A stretch of 64,000 nt of DNA from Enterobacter sp. EA-1. GTDB lineage: Bacteria > Pseudomonadota > Gammaproteobacteria > Enterobacterales > Enterobacteriaceae. Each line of letters starts with the position of its first letter. Positions within the stretch are counted from its first letter, which is position 1. The stretch lies in assembly GCA_002886105.1 (NCBI GenBank), contig CP025776.1, positions 3,906,001 through 3,970,000 of the forward strand, given 5' to 3'. Below the pieces are notes generated by a model, which saw only the letters and a program-made list of their open reading frames with translations, was not told the DNA's origin and searched no databases. Below are positions 9,341 to 21,131 of the stretch, in pieces. A program made the position numbers and the translations under genes.

Positions 9341-9436
9341 CCGATCCTGAAAGAAAACAATCACTGCGCCGTGTTATAACATCAGCAAGTTAAAGATACT
9401 CTACGTTTATCAGTATCAAAGAGGGATTTTTTGGTG

Positions 9437-10995
9437 ATGACGAACCGACGATTGAGTGAGTCTTATTACAGGCGTGCTGGTGCTCGCCTTTTTCTGCCTG
9501 TGGCGCTGAGCATCTGGTTCACACACCGCCGAGGGCTGAAGAAACGTTTATGAATGAGCTGGACACTTACTCGGAACTGGCGGATATGCGCACCCAGCGC
9601 GTCGTTAATCAGAGTAAGGAAGCGCTCCGGCAACTGGAAAGCTACAAGGGCGAGCGCGCTGCACCCCGGCGCACCTGCTGGCGATGCGTCGCATCTCCCG
9701 GTCCCGCGCTATGTGCGGGAAGCCATCTCCATGAACGGGCTACAACCCGAGTGTTCATCAATGGAGATAGACAGCCACGTTCCGCCGTTTCCGCAACCGG
9801 AAAAAATCACCGACGACGGTTTTCGCGCGTGGCTTACGCCATAACGATGTGGGTTTGTCGCAGTATATGATTGCCATCGGCACCGATCATTATGTGGTGA
9901 TGACCGACCCGCTGTCGTTTATTGACGTACTCTCTTTTGGCTCCCCGGCCAGTGAACGTGGCGTTGATCAGCACCAAAACGCACCAGATCATTGCGGGCA
10001 GTTCAACGCTGGATCCGCAGGTACTGACGCAAATCACCCCGGACGGGCCAAAGAAAATGCAAGTCGATGGATCGGCTTATGCCATTCTGCGCGATGCGGA
10101 TATGGGGCTGGCGATTGTCACCGGGCATCGCTTGCTCCGCTGGCGCAAAACTGGCACCGGTTGCTGGTGATCTGGCTGCCCTTTGGTTTACTGATGAGCA
10201 TGCTGATTGCGCTGCTGTTGCTGCGGATACTGCGCCGCCTGCAATCGCCCAAATATCAGTTGCAGGACGCCATCCGCAGCCGCGAAATCAGCATGGTTTA
10301 TCAACCGATTGTCGCCCGGGCAGCGGGCGAATCGTCGGCGCAGAAGCCCTGGCGCGCTGGCGACAACAGGACGGAAATCTGCTCGCGCCGGATATCTTTG
10401 TTCCGCTGGCGGTCCGTAGCGGTTTGATGCCACAGCTCACAACTGATTATCGAGACGGTGTTTAACAACTGGGGCGCTGGTTGCAGCAACACCCCCAACA
10501 GCATGTCTCGATAAACCTTGAACCCTCCGATCTGCTGGATCCAGCCCTTCCCGCGCTGCTGGCGCACCAGCTCGAACGGTGGCAACTCTCCCCGGCCCAA
10601 GTGGCGCTTGAACTGACCGAACGCGGCTTTGCTGACCCGGCCGTGAGCAACCCGGCGATTCACCGATTACGCCAGTGCGGGACACGCCATCTACATCGAT
10701 GATTTTGGCACCGGCTACTCCAGCCTCAGCTATCTGCAAAATCTGGATGTCGATATCATCAAAATCGACAAGTCCTTTGTGGATGCGCTGGAGTACAAAA
10801 CCGTCGCGCCACATATCATCGAGATGGCGAAAGCGTTGAGGCTGGCGATGGTCGCCGAGGGGATTGGAAACCGAAGGCCAGTTACAGTGGCTCGCGGAGT
10901 ATGGCGTGGAATATGGTCAGGGATGGCTGTACAGCAAAGCGCTACCGACTGAAGAGTTTATCCACTGGGCGGAAAATAATCTGCTGTCCCGCTGA
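9437..10995 (+). CDS. pdeB: CSS-motif EAL-domain cyclic-di-GMP phosphodiesterase (PdeB/YlaB-like), frameshifted
   Basis: An inner-membrane protein with a periplasmic CSS sensory domain (GLQPECSSMEIDSH holds the redox cysteine) between two membrane segments (second: LLVIWLPFGLLMSMLIALLL), then a cytoplasmic EAL domain. Visible catalytic motifs are GAEALARW, VSINLEPSDLL, LELTERGF, IDDFGTGYSSL, IIKIDKSFV and MVAEG. EAL enzymes hydrolyse c-di-GMP to pGpG. Position and orientation next to ybaA match E. coli pdeB. Multiple frameshifts (about 9460, 9655, 9850, 9950, 10130, 10320, 10430, 10680 and 10865). The start at 9437 (GTGATG) gives an N-terminal membrane helix once the frame is restored. Confidence 0.83.
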
Positions 10996-11035
10996 GTTTG
11001 CTACTGTTAACAGTGGTTAAATACGCGGAGGAAGC

Positions 11036-11586
11036 ATGATGAAAAAAGCAATCCCCGGCCGCTGCATGATGTCCGGCACTGGCTGGAACCCTCGGTGGTG
11101 CTCTTAAGCAGCCGCTGGCAAGGGGCGAAACAATATAATGACCTTAGGTTGGCACACTATTCTGGAGTTCTCGCCGTCGCTGGTCGGCTGCATGATTTCG
11201 GCGGGCAACGCCAGCTTTGAGCGCATCCGACAGAGCGGCGAATGTGTGATAAACCTTCCGGATGCGCAGATGATCGACACCGTCGCCCGTATCGGTAACT
11301 GCACCGGCGATGAGGTCGACAAGTTTGCCGAATTTAGCCTGACAGCAGAGCAAAGCGAAAAGGTCAGCGCACCGTCCATCGGCGAGTGTTATGGGCAGTT
11401 TGAATGCCGCCTCTACGATGACGCCATGGTGGATAACTATAATTTTTTTTATTTTTGAAGTGGTTGCTTCGCGGGTCAACCCCCCAACCCCAATGGCCGC
11501 AAACGCTGCACTATGTGGGTGGAGGTATATTCCGTACCGATGGCGAGGTGATGGAGCGCAAAGCGCTGTTCACCAAAGTGTCCTGA
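11036..11586 (+). CDS. Flavin reductase-like (DIM6/NTAB) FMN-binding protein, frameshifted
   Basis: About 183 aa of flavin-reductase fold: SVVLLSSRWQGAKN, NIMTLGWHTILEFSPSLVG, then FERIRQSGECVINLP and VARIGNCTGDEVDKF, the usual FMN-binding segments. The restored C-terminus reads GGIFRTDGEVMERKALFTKVS. The start ATGATGAAAAAAGC has GGAGG upstream. Frameshifts lie near 11060, 11120, 11460 and 11490. Such proteins reduce flavin for a partner oxygenase or act as nitroreductase-like proteins. This gene is not between ybaA and pdeB in E. coli. Ends 8 bp before the convergent ybaA stop. Confidence 0.75.
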
Positions 11587-11594
11587 AGGGCAGC

Positions 11595-11948
11595 TCACTC
11601 ATCCAGAATAGGAACAAAGCCGCCGTAGATCATACGCTTACCATCAAATGGCATCTCCTCACCCAGTTCACGCATTCTGGGATCGGCCATGATTTTCTGG
11701 TTTGCCGCATCGCGCACGGCTTTCGACGGGTATTCTATCCAGCTGAAGACCACCTCTTCGTGGTCTTCGGCTTTTACCGCCATGCGAAAATCAGTGATAT
11801 TCCCGGCAGGCACATCTTCCGCCCAGCACTCCACAATACGCGTGGCGCCAAACTCCTTAAATAACGGCGCTGCCTTCGCCGCCAGTTGGCGGTATGCGTC
11901 TTTTCGGTCCGCCGGAACCGCGACCACAAAACCATCGACATACTTCAT
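11595..11948 (-). CDS. ybaA: YbaA, DUF1428 family protein
   Basis: An intact 117-aa protein, one of few here without a frameshift, nearly identical to E. coli Yba[54 protein letters not shown] and [13 protein letters not shown]. The fold is a ferredoxin-like alpha/beta barrel (dimeric); its biochemical role is not established. It lies immediately downstream of lacZ (60 bp) on the same strand, so lac transcription could read into it. In E. coli ybaA adjoins ffs instead. Confidence 0.95.
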   Translation of the reverse strand: MKYVDGFVVAVPADRKDAYRQLAAKAAPLFKEFGATRIVECWAEDVPAGNITDFRMAVKAEDHEEVVFSWIEYPSKAVRDAANQKIMADPRMRELGEEMPFDGKRMIYGGFVPILDE

Positions 11949-11971
11949 GCGTCAGCCCCCGAAGTGACTGC

Positions 11972-11992
11972 GCGGCAGGAGGGTCCTGCCGC
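11972..11992. terminator. Hairpin between lacZ and ybaA
   Basis: GCGGCAGGA-GGG-TCCTGCCGC, a perfect 9-bp stem with a 3-nt loop, just past the lacZ stop. No T tract follows on the minus strand, so it may be an attenuating hairpin, not a full terminator. Confidence 0.5.
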
Positions 11993-12008
11993 ATCAGGCC
12001 CGATAAGT

Positions 12009-15082
<3,074 letters not shown>

Positions 15083-15091
15083 AGAAACCTC

Positions 15092-15113
15092 ATTTTGCGA
15101 AGCGCTCACAATT
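15092..15113 (-). promoter_or_regulatory. lac operator
   Basis: On the minus strand AATTGTGAGCGCTTCGCAAAAT keeps the left half-site AATTGTGAGC of E. coli O1 exactly, with a degenerate right half. It sits 10 bp before the lacZ start, overlapping the expected transcription start, as for LacI repression. Confidence 0.8.
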
Positions 15114-15119
15114 CAGATC

Positions 15120-15148
15120 ACAATGACGCACTTTTCACCATAGGTAAA
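15120..15148 (-). promoter_or_regulatory. lacZ promoter
   Basis: The -35 TTTACC (minus strand, 15143-15148) and -10 CATTGT (15120-15125) are separated by 17 bp. The -35 differs from E. coli lac TTTACA by one base. The distance from the CRP site start to the -35 is 33 bp, the same as in E. coli lac. Confidence 0.7.
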
Positions 15149-15165
15149 GCCACGGATCCGCCGAA

Positions 15166-15181
15166 AGCGAATGGGATCACA
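15166..15181 (-). promoter_or_regulatory. CRP site of the lac promoter
   Basis: TGTGATCCCATTCGCT on the minus strand has a perfect left half (TGTGA) and a weak right half. Its distance to the -35 box matches that in E. coli lac, so catabolite activation is likely retained. Confidence 0.65.
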
Positions 15182-15187
15182 AAAGCG

Positions 15188-16272
15188 TTAGCGACGATCC
15201 AAAAGTACCGCCAGTTGCGCCAGTTCATGTAAGCGCCGGGCCAGCACTTCACCGCTAATCTCCTCCTGCGTTTGCGCCGGTGCGGTGGACAGACGTTCAA
15301 TCAGCGTCACGGGTAAGCAGATCTGGTTTACTGCATCCTGCTCAGAAGCGTTAAGCAACCAGTCAACGCTCCGCTCTCCCGCCTCTTTAAACGCCTGTCG
15401 TACGGTGGTTAGCGGCGGAGAAAACCAGTGCGCTGTCGGCAGTGTCATCGTACCCCACCACCGAAATCTGCCCGGGTACAGCAATCCCTTTTTTCCGCAC
15501 AGGCGCGCATTACGCCAAGGGCCATCTGATCGTTCGCCACCAGAATGGCCTGCGGGGGTTGCGTGGCGGTGCTGAGCAGACCATGCGCTTTTTCATAGCC
15601 GGACGCTGCGCTCCAGTCGCCCCGTGCACTGGCGCACGGGGTCAGGCCCGCATCTGCCAGCGCGGTTACCCAGCCGGTAAAACGCGCCCGCGCGGAGACC
15701 GAGGTTTCCGGCCCGCCCAACAGCGCAATACGGCGATGCCCTTGCGCCAGCAGATGCTCCACGCCAAGACGCGCCCCCCTGCCCTCGGCATCGAACACCA
15801 GACTGTTAACCCCGGCCGTCTCCCCCACATCAAGGAACAGCACCGGCGTAGGATGCACCTGCGCCGCCAGCTGTTGCGCCAATGCATCATCCAGCGGCAC
15901 ATTGATCAGCACCCCTTCCACGCGCTGCGCCAGCAACTCTTGCAATGCAGCCACGCAACTGGCGGCGTCGTGCTGTTCAAGCATGGAGATAATCACGCTG
16001 GCGGAGGCCTGCCCGGCGCGGGATTTAACGGCAGAGGCGATTTGTGAAGGGGCATGCAGCGCCAAATCGGTCGTCAGCAACCCCAGCGTTTTGCTGCGTT
16101 TGCCAGCCAGTTGCTGTGCGCCGCGATTGGGGACGTAATGGCCTCCGCCATGGCCGCCAGCACCTTCTCACGGGTTCGCAGAGACGTGTTCCGCATCGTT
16201 GATCACACGGGAAACGGTCTGATAAGAGACCCCCGCTAAACTCGCGACATCGTAAAGGGTGATGGTTTTCAT
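15188..16272 (-). CDS. lacI: Lac repressor LacI, frameshifted
   Basis: Starts MKTITLYDVASLAG followed by VSYQTVSRVIN, the LacI helix-turn-helix with the YQ recognition residues of the E. coli protein. The sugar-binding core is readable (ISMLEQHDAASCVAALQELL, RRIALLGGPETSVSARARF, ILVANDQMALGVMRAC, ERSVDWLLNASEQDAV). The C-terminus LARRLHELAQLAVLLDRR resembles the leucine-rich tetramerisation helix. About 361 aa once joined, with frameshifts near 16165-16090, 15480 and 15420. It would repress lacZ through the operator at 15092-15113. Same strand as lacZ with a 105-bp gap containing the promoter. Confidence 0.92.
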
Positions 16273-16369
16273 GATGCTTCCGGCTGCAAACAATTTGCGC
16301 CAGTATACCCGTTTTACCGGATAGCGCCTGTGAGAGCGGTCAGGGTGAATACATGAGAGGAGGAAAACA

Positions 16370-16393
16370 ATGATGAAATCGGCAAAGAAATAG
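16370..16393 (+). other. Micro-ORF MMKSAKK with a strong ribosome-binding site
   Basis: AGGAGG lies 6 nt before ATGATG and the frame closes after seven codons. It sits in the gap upstream of lacI on the opposite strand. The SD is far better than chance, but a 7-codon peptide cannot be validated by sequence; an indel could also hide a longer gene. Confidence 0.2.
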
Positions 16394-16519
16394 CGACGAG
16401 CCACAATCGGCCCGCCGTAAACATCATCCTTAATGTGTTTTGAGATGGTTATGTATTGTTATTGTCGAACCATCCTCACATTTTGAATGCAAATTCAATG
16501 ACGGTTTCATGACAAAAGA

Positions 16520-16737
16520 TTACTGCTGACGTGGAATAGGGAATCCCTTAATGGAAATAATAAAGCTGCTTCCCTCTTTTTTGATTTTCGCGCCAGCGTC
16601 ACACCAGTCAGATGCGATGCGAAAGAACTCATCGCTTCCGATATTCCAGTCCGTGAACTTGTTTTACGAAGCCTGAGCGCAACATCTCGCAGGCTTCGCC
16701 ATAGTTGCTGGCCGTTTCGGAGCAGTTGTTGGGTCAT
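16520..16737 (-). CDS. Small protein of unknown function coupled to the RHH gene, frameshifted
   Basis: Its ATG overlaps the stop of the ribbon-helix-helix gene (ATGA, 16734-16737). Read literally it is a Ser/Arg-rich 76-aa frame, but two adjoining frames give a more protein-like product of about 72 aa: NCSETASNYGEACEMLRSGF then SDEFFRIASDWCDAGAKIKK and SSFIISIKGFPIPRQQ, ending at TAA 16520-16522. I do not recognise the family. The overlapping arrangement with an RHH protein resembles a toxin-antitoxin or regulator-effector pair, but no known toxin motif is visible. Confidence 0.45.
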
Positions 16738-16985
16738 TTTTTCTTCTTCAGAAGTTTGCGTAGTGCTTTGATTTCTTTGGGATTTAACGGAGCGGTACTT
16801 TCTTCTTCAGTATGCTGATTATCAATATCTTCTTCCGATACTCCCGCCTCTTCCACTGCCTGAAATGCCACCAGCAGCAGTTTCTCTGTCGCCGTGCTGA
16901 GATTTTCACTATTCACTTCCGCGTAATGACGGAGTTTTTCTTTTAGCGCTTCATCAATTTTTACATTCAATACGGCACTGGTCAT
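16734..16985 (-). CDS. Ribbon-helix-helix-like small protein (antitoxin-like)
   Basis: An intact 83-aa protein. The N-terminal 45 residues (TSAVLNVKIDEALKEKLRHY, then NLSTATEKLLLVAFQ) have the pattern of a beta-strand plus two helices seen in RHH DNA-binding proteins. A strongly acidic linker (EEAGVSEEDIDNQHTEEE) and a basic tail ending KALRKLLKKKK follow. The start at 16983-16985 has AGAAGGGAT upstream. It would bind DNA as a dimer and may control its own operon. Stop overlaps the next gene. It sits downstream of an AT-rich stretch (17013-17180) typical of horizontally acquired small operons. Confidence 0.6.
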   Translation of the reverse strand: MTSAVLNVKIDEALKEKLRHYAEVNSENLSTATEKLLLVAFQAVEEAGVSEEDIDNQHTEEESTAPLNPKEIKALRKLLKKKK

Positions 16986-17189
16986 GATTATCCCTTCTGT
17001 GTGAATAAGCACGCTAATTAATACACGAACTTATGAAAGTGATCCAGAAATATATTTCCAAATTTATAACAACTTAAAAAAATTCCCACAACAATTCTGC
17101 CTTATTTTTATGACATTTAAATGAAGGTAATATTTCAATAAAATGACAGATTAATGCGAAGCGAATAAATATATCCCCCGAAAAGTGGA

Positions 17190-17223
17190 AATAAACCCGC
17201 CAGCCATCACAGCTGACAGGTTT
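17190..17223 (-). terminator. Rho-independent terminator after the small 41-aa ORF
   Basis: On the minus strand AACCTGTCAGC-TGTGAT-GGCTGGCGGGTT folds into an imperfect stem followed by a T-rich stretch (TTTATTT). It ends the leftward lipoprotein/small-ORF transcription unit. Confidence 0.55.
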
Positions 17224-17348
17224 CAGTGATTCAAATTCCGCCATTCTTCACGGGTGTTGATTGCGGCTTTTGCCGCGCACAGGACATCGCGATGCCAGAG
17301 GTTCGGGATCAGTCGTGCTGTTTCAAGCCACCGGGGGTTGCCATACAC
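17223..17348 (-). CDS. Small 41-aa hypothetical protein
   Basis: A GTG start with a well-placed AAAGGAG 5 nt upstream opens a frame MYGNPRWLETARLIPNLW...REEWRNLNH ending just before a terminator. It starts about 28 bp after the lipoprotein stop on the same strand. The SD and terminator support expression; I do not recognise the sequence. It could instead be the untranslated tail of the lipoprotein transcript. Confidence 0.4.
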   Translation of the reverse strand: MYGNPRWLETARLIPNLWHRDVLCAAKAAINTREEWRNLNH

Positions 17349-17376
17349 CGTCGCTCCTTTAGACAGGTAAACCGGC

Positions 17377-17845
17377 TTAATAGGTATTACATACCGTCTG
17401 CCAGCCAATCTTATTGCAGTAGGTGGTTTTCGGCATCGTGCTCTGTAGCGTCTGCATGGACTGGTTAATTTGTTGTTGCTGCTGTAGCGCTAACTGTTGT
17501 TGCTGGTAAGCCTGCTGTTGCTGCTGGTTACGCTGGATAACGGACACGGAAAAGGCATCACACTGGCTTTTTGCCCTCGGCGGGTTTGTTGCCGCGCTGG
17601 CGGCGACCGTTGCAAAAACGGACCGGTAAACAACAGGGTCGTAAGTCCAGCTATTCAAATCCGGCGGCAAAGTTTTTTGCCGCCGCAGCGACCTGAAAAT
17701 CCATATAGCCCAGTTCAGCACACTTGTTGGCCGCCACTTCCTGCACGGCGATCCGTTGGTAATTCTGATAGGGAATGGTGGGTTTTTGCGTTGCACAGCC
17801 AACAAGAGTAGCCGCAGCTATCACAACGACAAGCGGGTATTTCAC
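17377..17845 (-). CDS. Gln-rich putative outer-membrane lipoprotein, one frameshift
   Basis: A lipoprotein signal (MKYPLVVVIAAATLVGCATQ, lipobox LVGC) begins the protein. The residue after the lipidated Cys is Ala, so outer-membrane sorting is expected. The mature part has four later cysteines and a glutamine-rich coiled segment (IQRNQQQQQAYQQQQLALQQ) before a C-terminal CNKIGWQTVCNTY. About 155 aa with one shift near 17650. Function unknown; the architecture resembles small envelope lipoproteins. It heads a short unit with the 41-aa ORF. Confidence 0.65.
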
Positions 17846-17973
17846 ATCGCGTTCCTCTTAACGGGGACTAAGAACATTCTTATCTTGCCCCAGAATCCTC
17901 CATCCCTTTTGTAAAAGTAAACCCGTATGCTGACTACAAAATTTAGGGTATGGACGGAGGATAACGCGACATG

Positions 17974-18595
17974 CTACCCCTCCGTCAGCTCACGACTTCC
18001 GCTGGCGACGCAGGTTTTACCCGGGGTGTGGCGAAACCACGGCAGACAAATCTGGATCAGCGGGCCGATCGCCAGCGCGTACAGAACCGTGCCGACGCCA
18101 ACGGTCCCGCCCAGTAGCCAGCCAATCAGCAGCACCGACACTTCAATAGCCGTGCGTACGCTGCGCACCGACCAGCCCGTGCGGGCGTGGATCCCCGTCA
18201 TCAATCCATCGCGCGGCCCTGCGCCAAATCCCGCGCCAATATACATCCCGGTGGCGAGGGCGTTTACGATCACCGCAAGCACAAGCAGCACCGCGAGCGG
18301 GCAATGTCTCCAGCGTTGGCATCAGCGATAGCGCGGCATCCGCCGCCAGACCAATCACAATCACGTTGCTGATGGTTCCGAGCCCGGGACGCTGGCGAAT
18401 CGGGATCCAGAACAGCAGCACCAGCGCGCCGGTAATGATCATCACCGTGCCGATATCCATCGTCAGCAGTTTCGCTACCCCAAGGTGAAACACGTTCCAC
18501 GGATCGGCGCCCAAATCCGCGCGCACGAACATGGCGGTGGAAAGACCGTACAAACTTAAACCAATATAGAGTTGCAGTAATCGACGTAGCATCAT
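17974..18595 (-). CDS. yczE: YczE-like integral membrane protein, one frameshift
   Basis: A protein of about 206 aa with five or six hydrophobic segments, starting MMLRRLLQLYIGLSLYGLST and containing VRADLGADPWNVFHLG and the repeated motif ATGMYIGAGFGAGPRDGLMT, diagnostic of the YczE/YitT/YyaS membrane family. One frameshift near 18300. It is divergent from a MocR-type regulator, the same arrangement as yczE-yczR in other bacteria, where YczR controls the membrane protein. Substrate unknown. GGAGAA before the ATG supports the start at 18595, not an upstream one. Confidence 0.8.
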
Positions 18596-18650
18596 TGTTC
18601 TCCGGCTGTTCTGGCTTTTTATCTTTACCGGAAATGGCATTATGATTAAT

Positions 18651-18672
18651 GTCCAGTTTTCAAATAGTGGAC
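18651..18672. promoter_or_regulatory. Candidate YczR operator
   Basis: GTCCA (18651-18655) and TGGAC (18668-18672) form an inverted repeat 5 bp before the yczR start, in the 82-bp gap shared with yczE. Position suggests autoregulation and control of yczE; binding is inference. Confidence 0.4.
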
Positions 18673-18677
18673 TGCAT

Positions 18678-20100
18678 ATGTCATCCCGCCGATTGGGTAG
18701 TCAATCGCTACAGCGCCTGTTGGGACGCTGGCAGCAAGCCCCTCACGCACACCGCTCTGGCGTCAGCTTGCCGATGCCCTGCGCTTGCTGATCCTCGATG
18801 GCAGACTGGCGCTGGATACTCGCCTGCCGGGAGAGCGGGAGCTGGCATTAACCACTGGATGTTAGCCGCACCACCATTGCCAGTGCGCTGGCACATCTGC
18901 GCGATGAAGGGTATCTGGAAAGCCGCCATGGCAGCGGTTCCCGCGTGATCCTGCCGGACAATCGCAGCATTCCGACACTCAGCACTGCGGGCATGGCGCT
19001 GGATCTCTCCACCGCCGCGCTCAGTGCTGGCCCGAAATCCACCGGAGGCCTATACCCACGCGCTGACCGCTATGACGCCGTGGTTGTCGCAAACGGGCTA
19101 CGGCCAGCTCGGCCTGCAGCCGCTGCGTGAAGTGATTGCCGCACGCTATAGCGAACGCGGTTTGCCCACGCATGCGGATGAAGTGATGATCGTCAATGGC
19201 GCGCTCAGTGGACTGGCGCTGGTGCTACGGATGCTTACCGGGCCGGGCGATCGCGTGGTGGTCGATCATCCAACCTACCCGCTGGCTATTGCCGCTATAC
19301 AGGGGCATCCTGCAGGCCGGTTGGCGTATCGCTCCCGCAAAGCGGCTGGGACACCGACGGCTTTGCCGCCACGCTGGCGCAGACTGCGCCCCGTCTGGCA
19401 TACCTGATGCCTGATTTTCATAACCCTACCGGGCGTTGCATGGACAGCGCCACGCGTGCAGAGATCGCAGCCATTGCCGCACGTAGCCGCACCACGCTGG
19501 TGGTGGATGAAACAATGGTCGACCTCTGGTATAACGCGTCGCCTCCGCCTCCGCTGGCGGCGTTCGATCCGCAGGGAACGGTCATTACGCTCGGTTCAGC
19601 GGGCAAAAGTTTCTGGGGAGGGCTGCGTTTGGGCTGGATCCGCGCCTCATCACGCACTATTGCGACACTTGCCCAGACCCGCGATACCCTCGAACTGGGG
19701 TCGCCGCTGCTGGAACAACTGGCAACGCAGTGGTTAATGGAGAACGCGCGTAGCTTCTTACCGGCACGCCGGGAGATGCTCAAAACACGTCGCGATCGTT
19801 GCGCTGCATTGATGCAGGCACACTTTCCCAACTGGCGTTTTCAGACGCCGGATGGCGGGCTCTCGTTCTGGGTAGAGCTCCCCCGACAGACTGTCGACAC
19901 TCTTTGCCGCCCGGGCGGAGGGGATTGGCATCCATCTCGGTCCGGGCACGCGCTTTGGCCTGCCCGGTGCGTTTGAGCGTTATTTGCGGATGCCGTTCGC
20001 GCTGGATTCGGCAGAACTTGAGCACGCACTGCTGCGGCTCAAGCCTCTGTGGATGACACTGAATCAACACCACACGCTGGTAAAAAGGAGCATGGTGTGA
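18678..20100 (+). CDS. yczR: MocR-type transcriptional regulator YczR, frameshifted
   Basis: About 474 aa: an N-terminal GntR winged helix (PLWRQLADALRLLILDGRLA, SRTTIASALAHLRDEGYLES) followed by a fold-type-I aminotransferase domain. The latter includes YGQLGLQPLREVIAARYSE, LMPDFHNPTGRCMD, LVVDETMVDLWY and the PLP-lysine segment GSAGKSFWGGLRLGW. Frameshifts near 18740, 18855, 19030, 19305 and 19890. It should use PLP as a cofactor for DNA-binding control, most likely of the divergent yczE. The ATG at 18678 gives MSSRRLGSQSLQRLLGRW, consistent with the family start. Confidence 0.83.
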
Positions 20101-20103
20101 CGA

Positions 20104-20704
20104 TCATGCTGCGGGCGGTGTTAAGGGTTTGATTTTGCTGTTTTCTACCCAGCCAGTGGTGGTTTTACCGCTTTCGCTAACAAACTCGATCTGCGCCCAG
20201 CCAGACTGGTTTTTTCACCACGCCGACCACGTCGCCTTTGACCAGCCACGCTTTGCGCCGCGTTGCAACATCCGGTGAGTTGCTTAAATAGACCCGCTCA
20301 CCGCTGACTTCCGCCATCGACAACCAATGGGTCTTCCGCGTACTTTCCAGTTCCAGCCCTTCATCAATTAGCGGCACCATCACATTGATGCAGCCGTCGT
20401 GACTTTGCCCCCTGCGGAATGCGCAACACGACGCCGTTCTTCGTTGCCGCAATATGCCCCGGCAGTACGTCTGATGACCAGCTGCGGATATCCGCTTCCT
20501 GCGATGCGTTCACTTTTCCCGCCAGCGCAAAAGAGCAGTTACGGGTGACACCTTGCCCTGCAGGGTTTCAGAATAGTAACCCGTGACATCTCCCCCTGCC
20601 GGGGAAACCGCAAGTTGCAGCCCTTCGTAAATCCCCGATTGCAGGCTGGCAGCATAAGATGCCGTAGAGATTGATAACGCTAATGCTATTAAAAAGTTAC
20701 GCAT
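20104..20704 (-). CDS. Exported protein with SH3-like C-terminus, unknown function, frameshifted
   Basis: A signal peptide (MRNFLIALALSISTASYA, cut before ASLQSG) leads to about 180 mature residues. The first part (QSGIYEGLQLAVSPAGGDVT, GYYSETLQG) looks like a small beta domain. The second part (SGERVYLSNSPDVATRRKAW, VKGDVVGVVKKSGWAQIEFV, GWVENSKIKPL) has the spacing of a bacterial SH3-like repeat. Frameshifts near 20540, 20410 and 20205. Convergent with yczR (stops 3 bp apart). Periplasmic; the ligand is unknown, with peptidoglycan possible for an SH3-like domain. Confidence 0.6.
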
Positions 20705-20792
20705 TTCCCTTCCTGTTTATCCTGTGCATTTTTGCGAAAATCGCCACTAAGGTTGAAAGCGTTGTTCCGGTCTTGATTAATGAGGAGAAGCC

Positions 20793-20852
20793 ATGTCGGA
20801 AACGTTGAAAGCGCAATGTCACTGCGGGGTTATTTTTGCGCGACGCCGCTAA
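20793..20852 (+). pseudogene. Truncated ORF beginning with a CHCG motif, beside ffs
   Basis: AGGAG 5 nt before the ATG opens MSETLKAQCHCGVIFARRR and then a stop 13 bp before the 3' end of ffs. The start and the CHCG motif look like the N-terminus of a GFA/CENP-V-type zinc enzyme, but nothing of the rest remains. Possibly a remnant left at an insertion boundary; a 19-codon gene is unlikely. Confidence 0.35.
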
Positions 20853-20865
20853 ATGAGGCGCAAAT

Positions 20866-20979
20866 GGTGGGGGCCCTGCCAGCTACATCCCGGCACACAC
20901 GTCTTCTGCCCCCGGCTGCTTCCTTCCGGACCTGACCTCGTGAACAGAGTAGCGTTGCGGGAGAACCAACAGAGCCCCC
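20866..20979 (-). ncRNA. ffs: 4.5S RNA of the signal recognition particle
   Basis: The minus strand reads GGGGGCTCTGTTGGTTCTCC at the 5' end, then the conserved SRP domain IV loop GGTCAGGTCCGGAAGGAAGC, and ends with TAGCTGGCAGGGCCCCCACC, all as in E. coli ffs. The RNA (114 nt) pairs end to end and binds Ffh to target membrane proteins for insertion. The apical stem differs slightly from E. coli. Its position between ybaA-side DNA and atl matches E. coli, apart from the inserted block. Confidence 0.96.
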
Positions 20980-21131
20980 ATTGAGGAGCGTTGTTAACCA
21001 ACGCGCTGGCGCATTATCCCTGTCCGGGGTGGCAAGCCATGGCCGGACGGATGCTGGTTTCTTGCACAATCCCCTCTTCACAGCATCCACAAGGCTGTTT
21101 ATGCTGCAAATTCACTCTTCAGGAACTGATT

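Noticed and set aside
1-9400. Insertion sequences or prophage genes as the source of the accessory region.
   Set aside because: No transposase, integrase or phage structural motif was seen on either strand.
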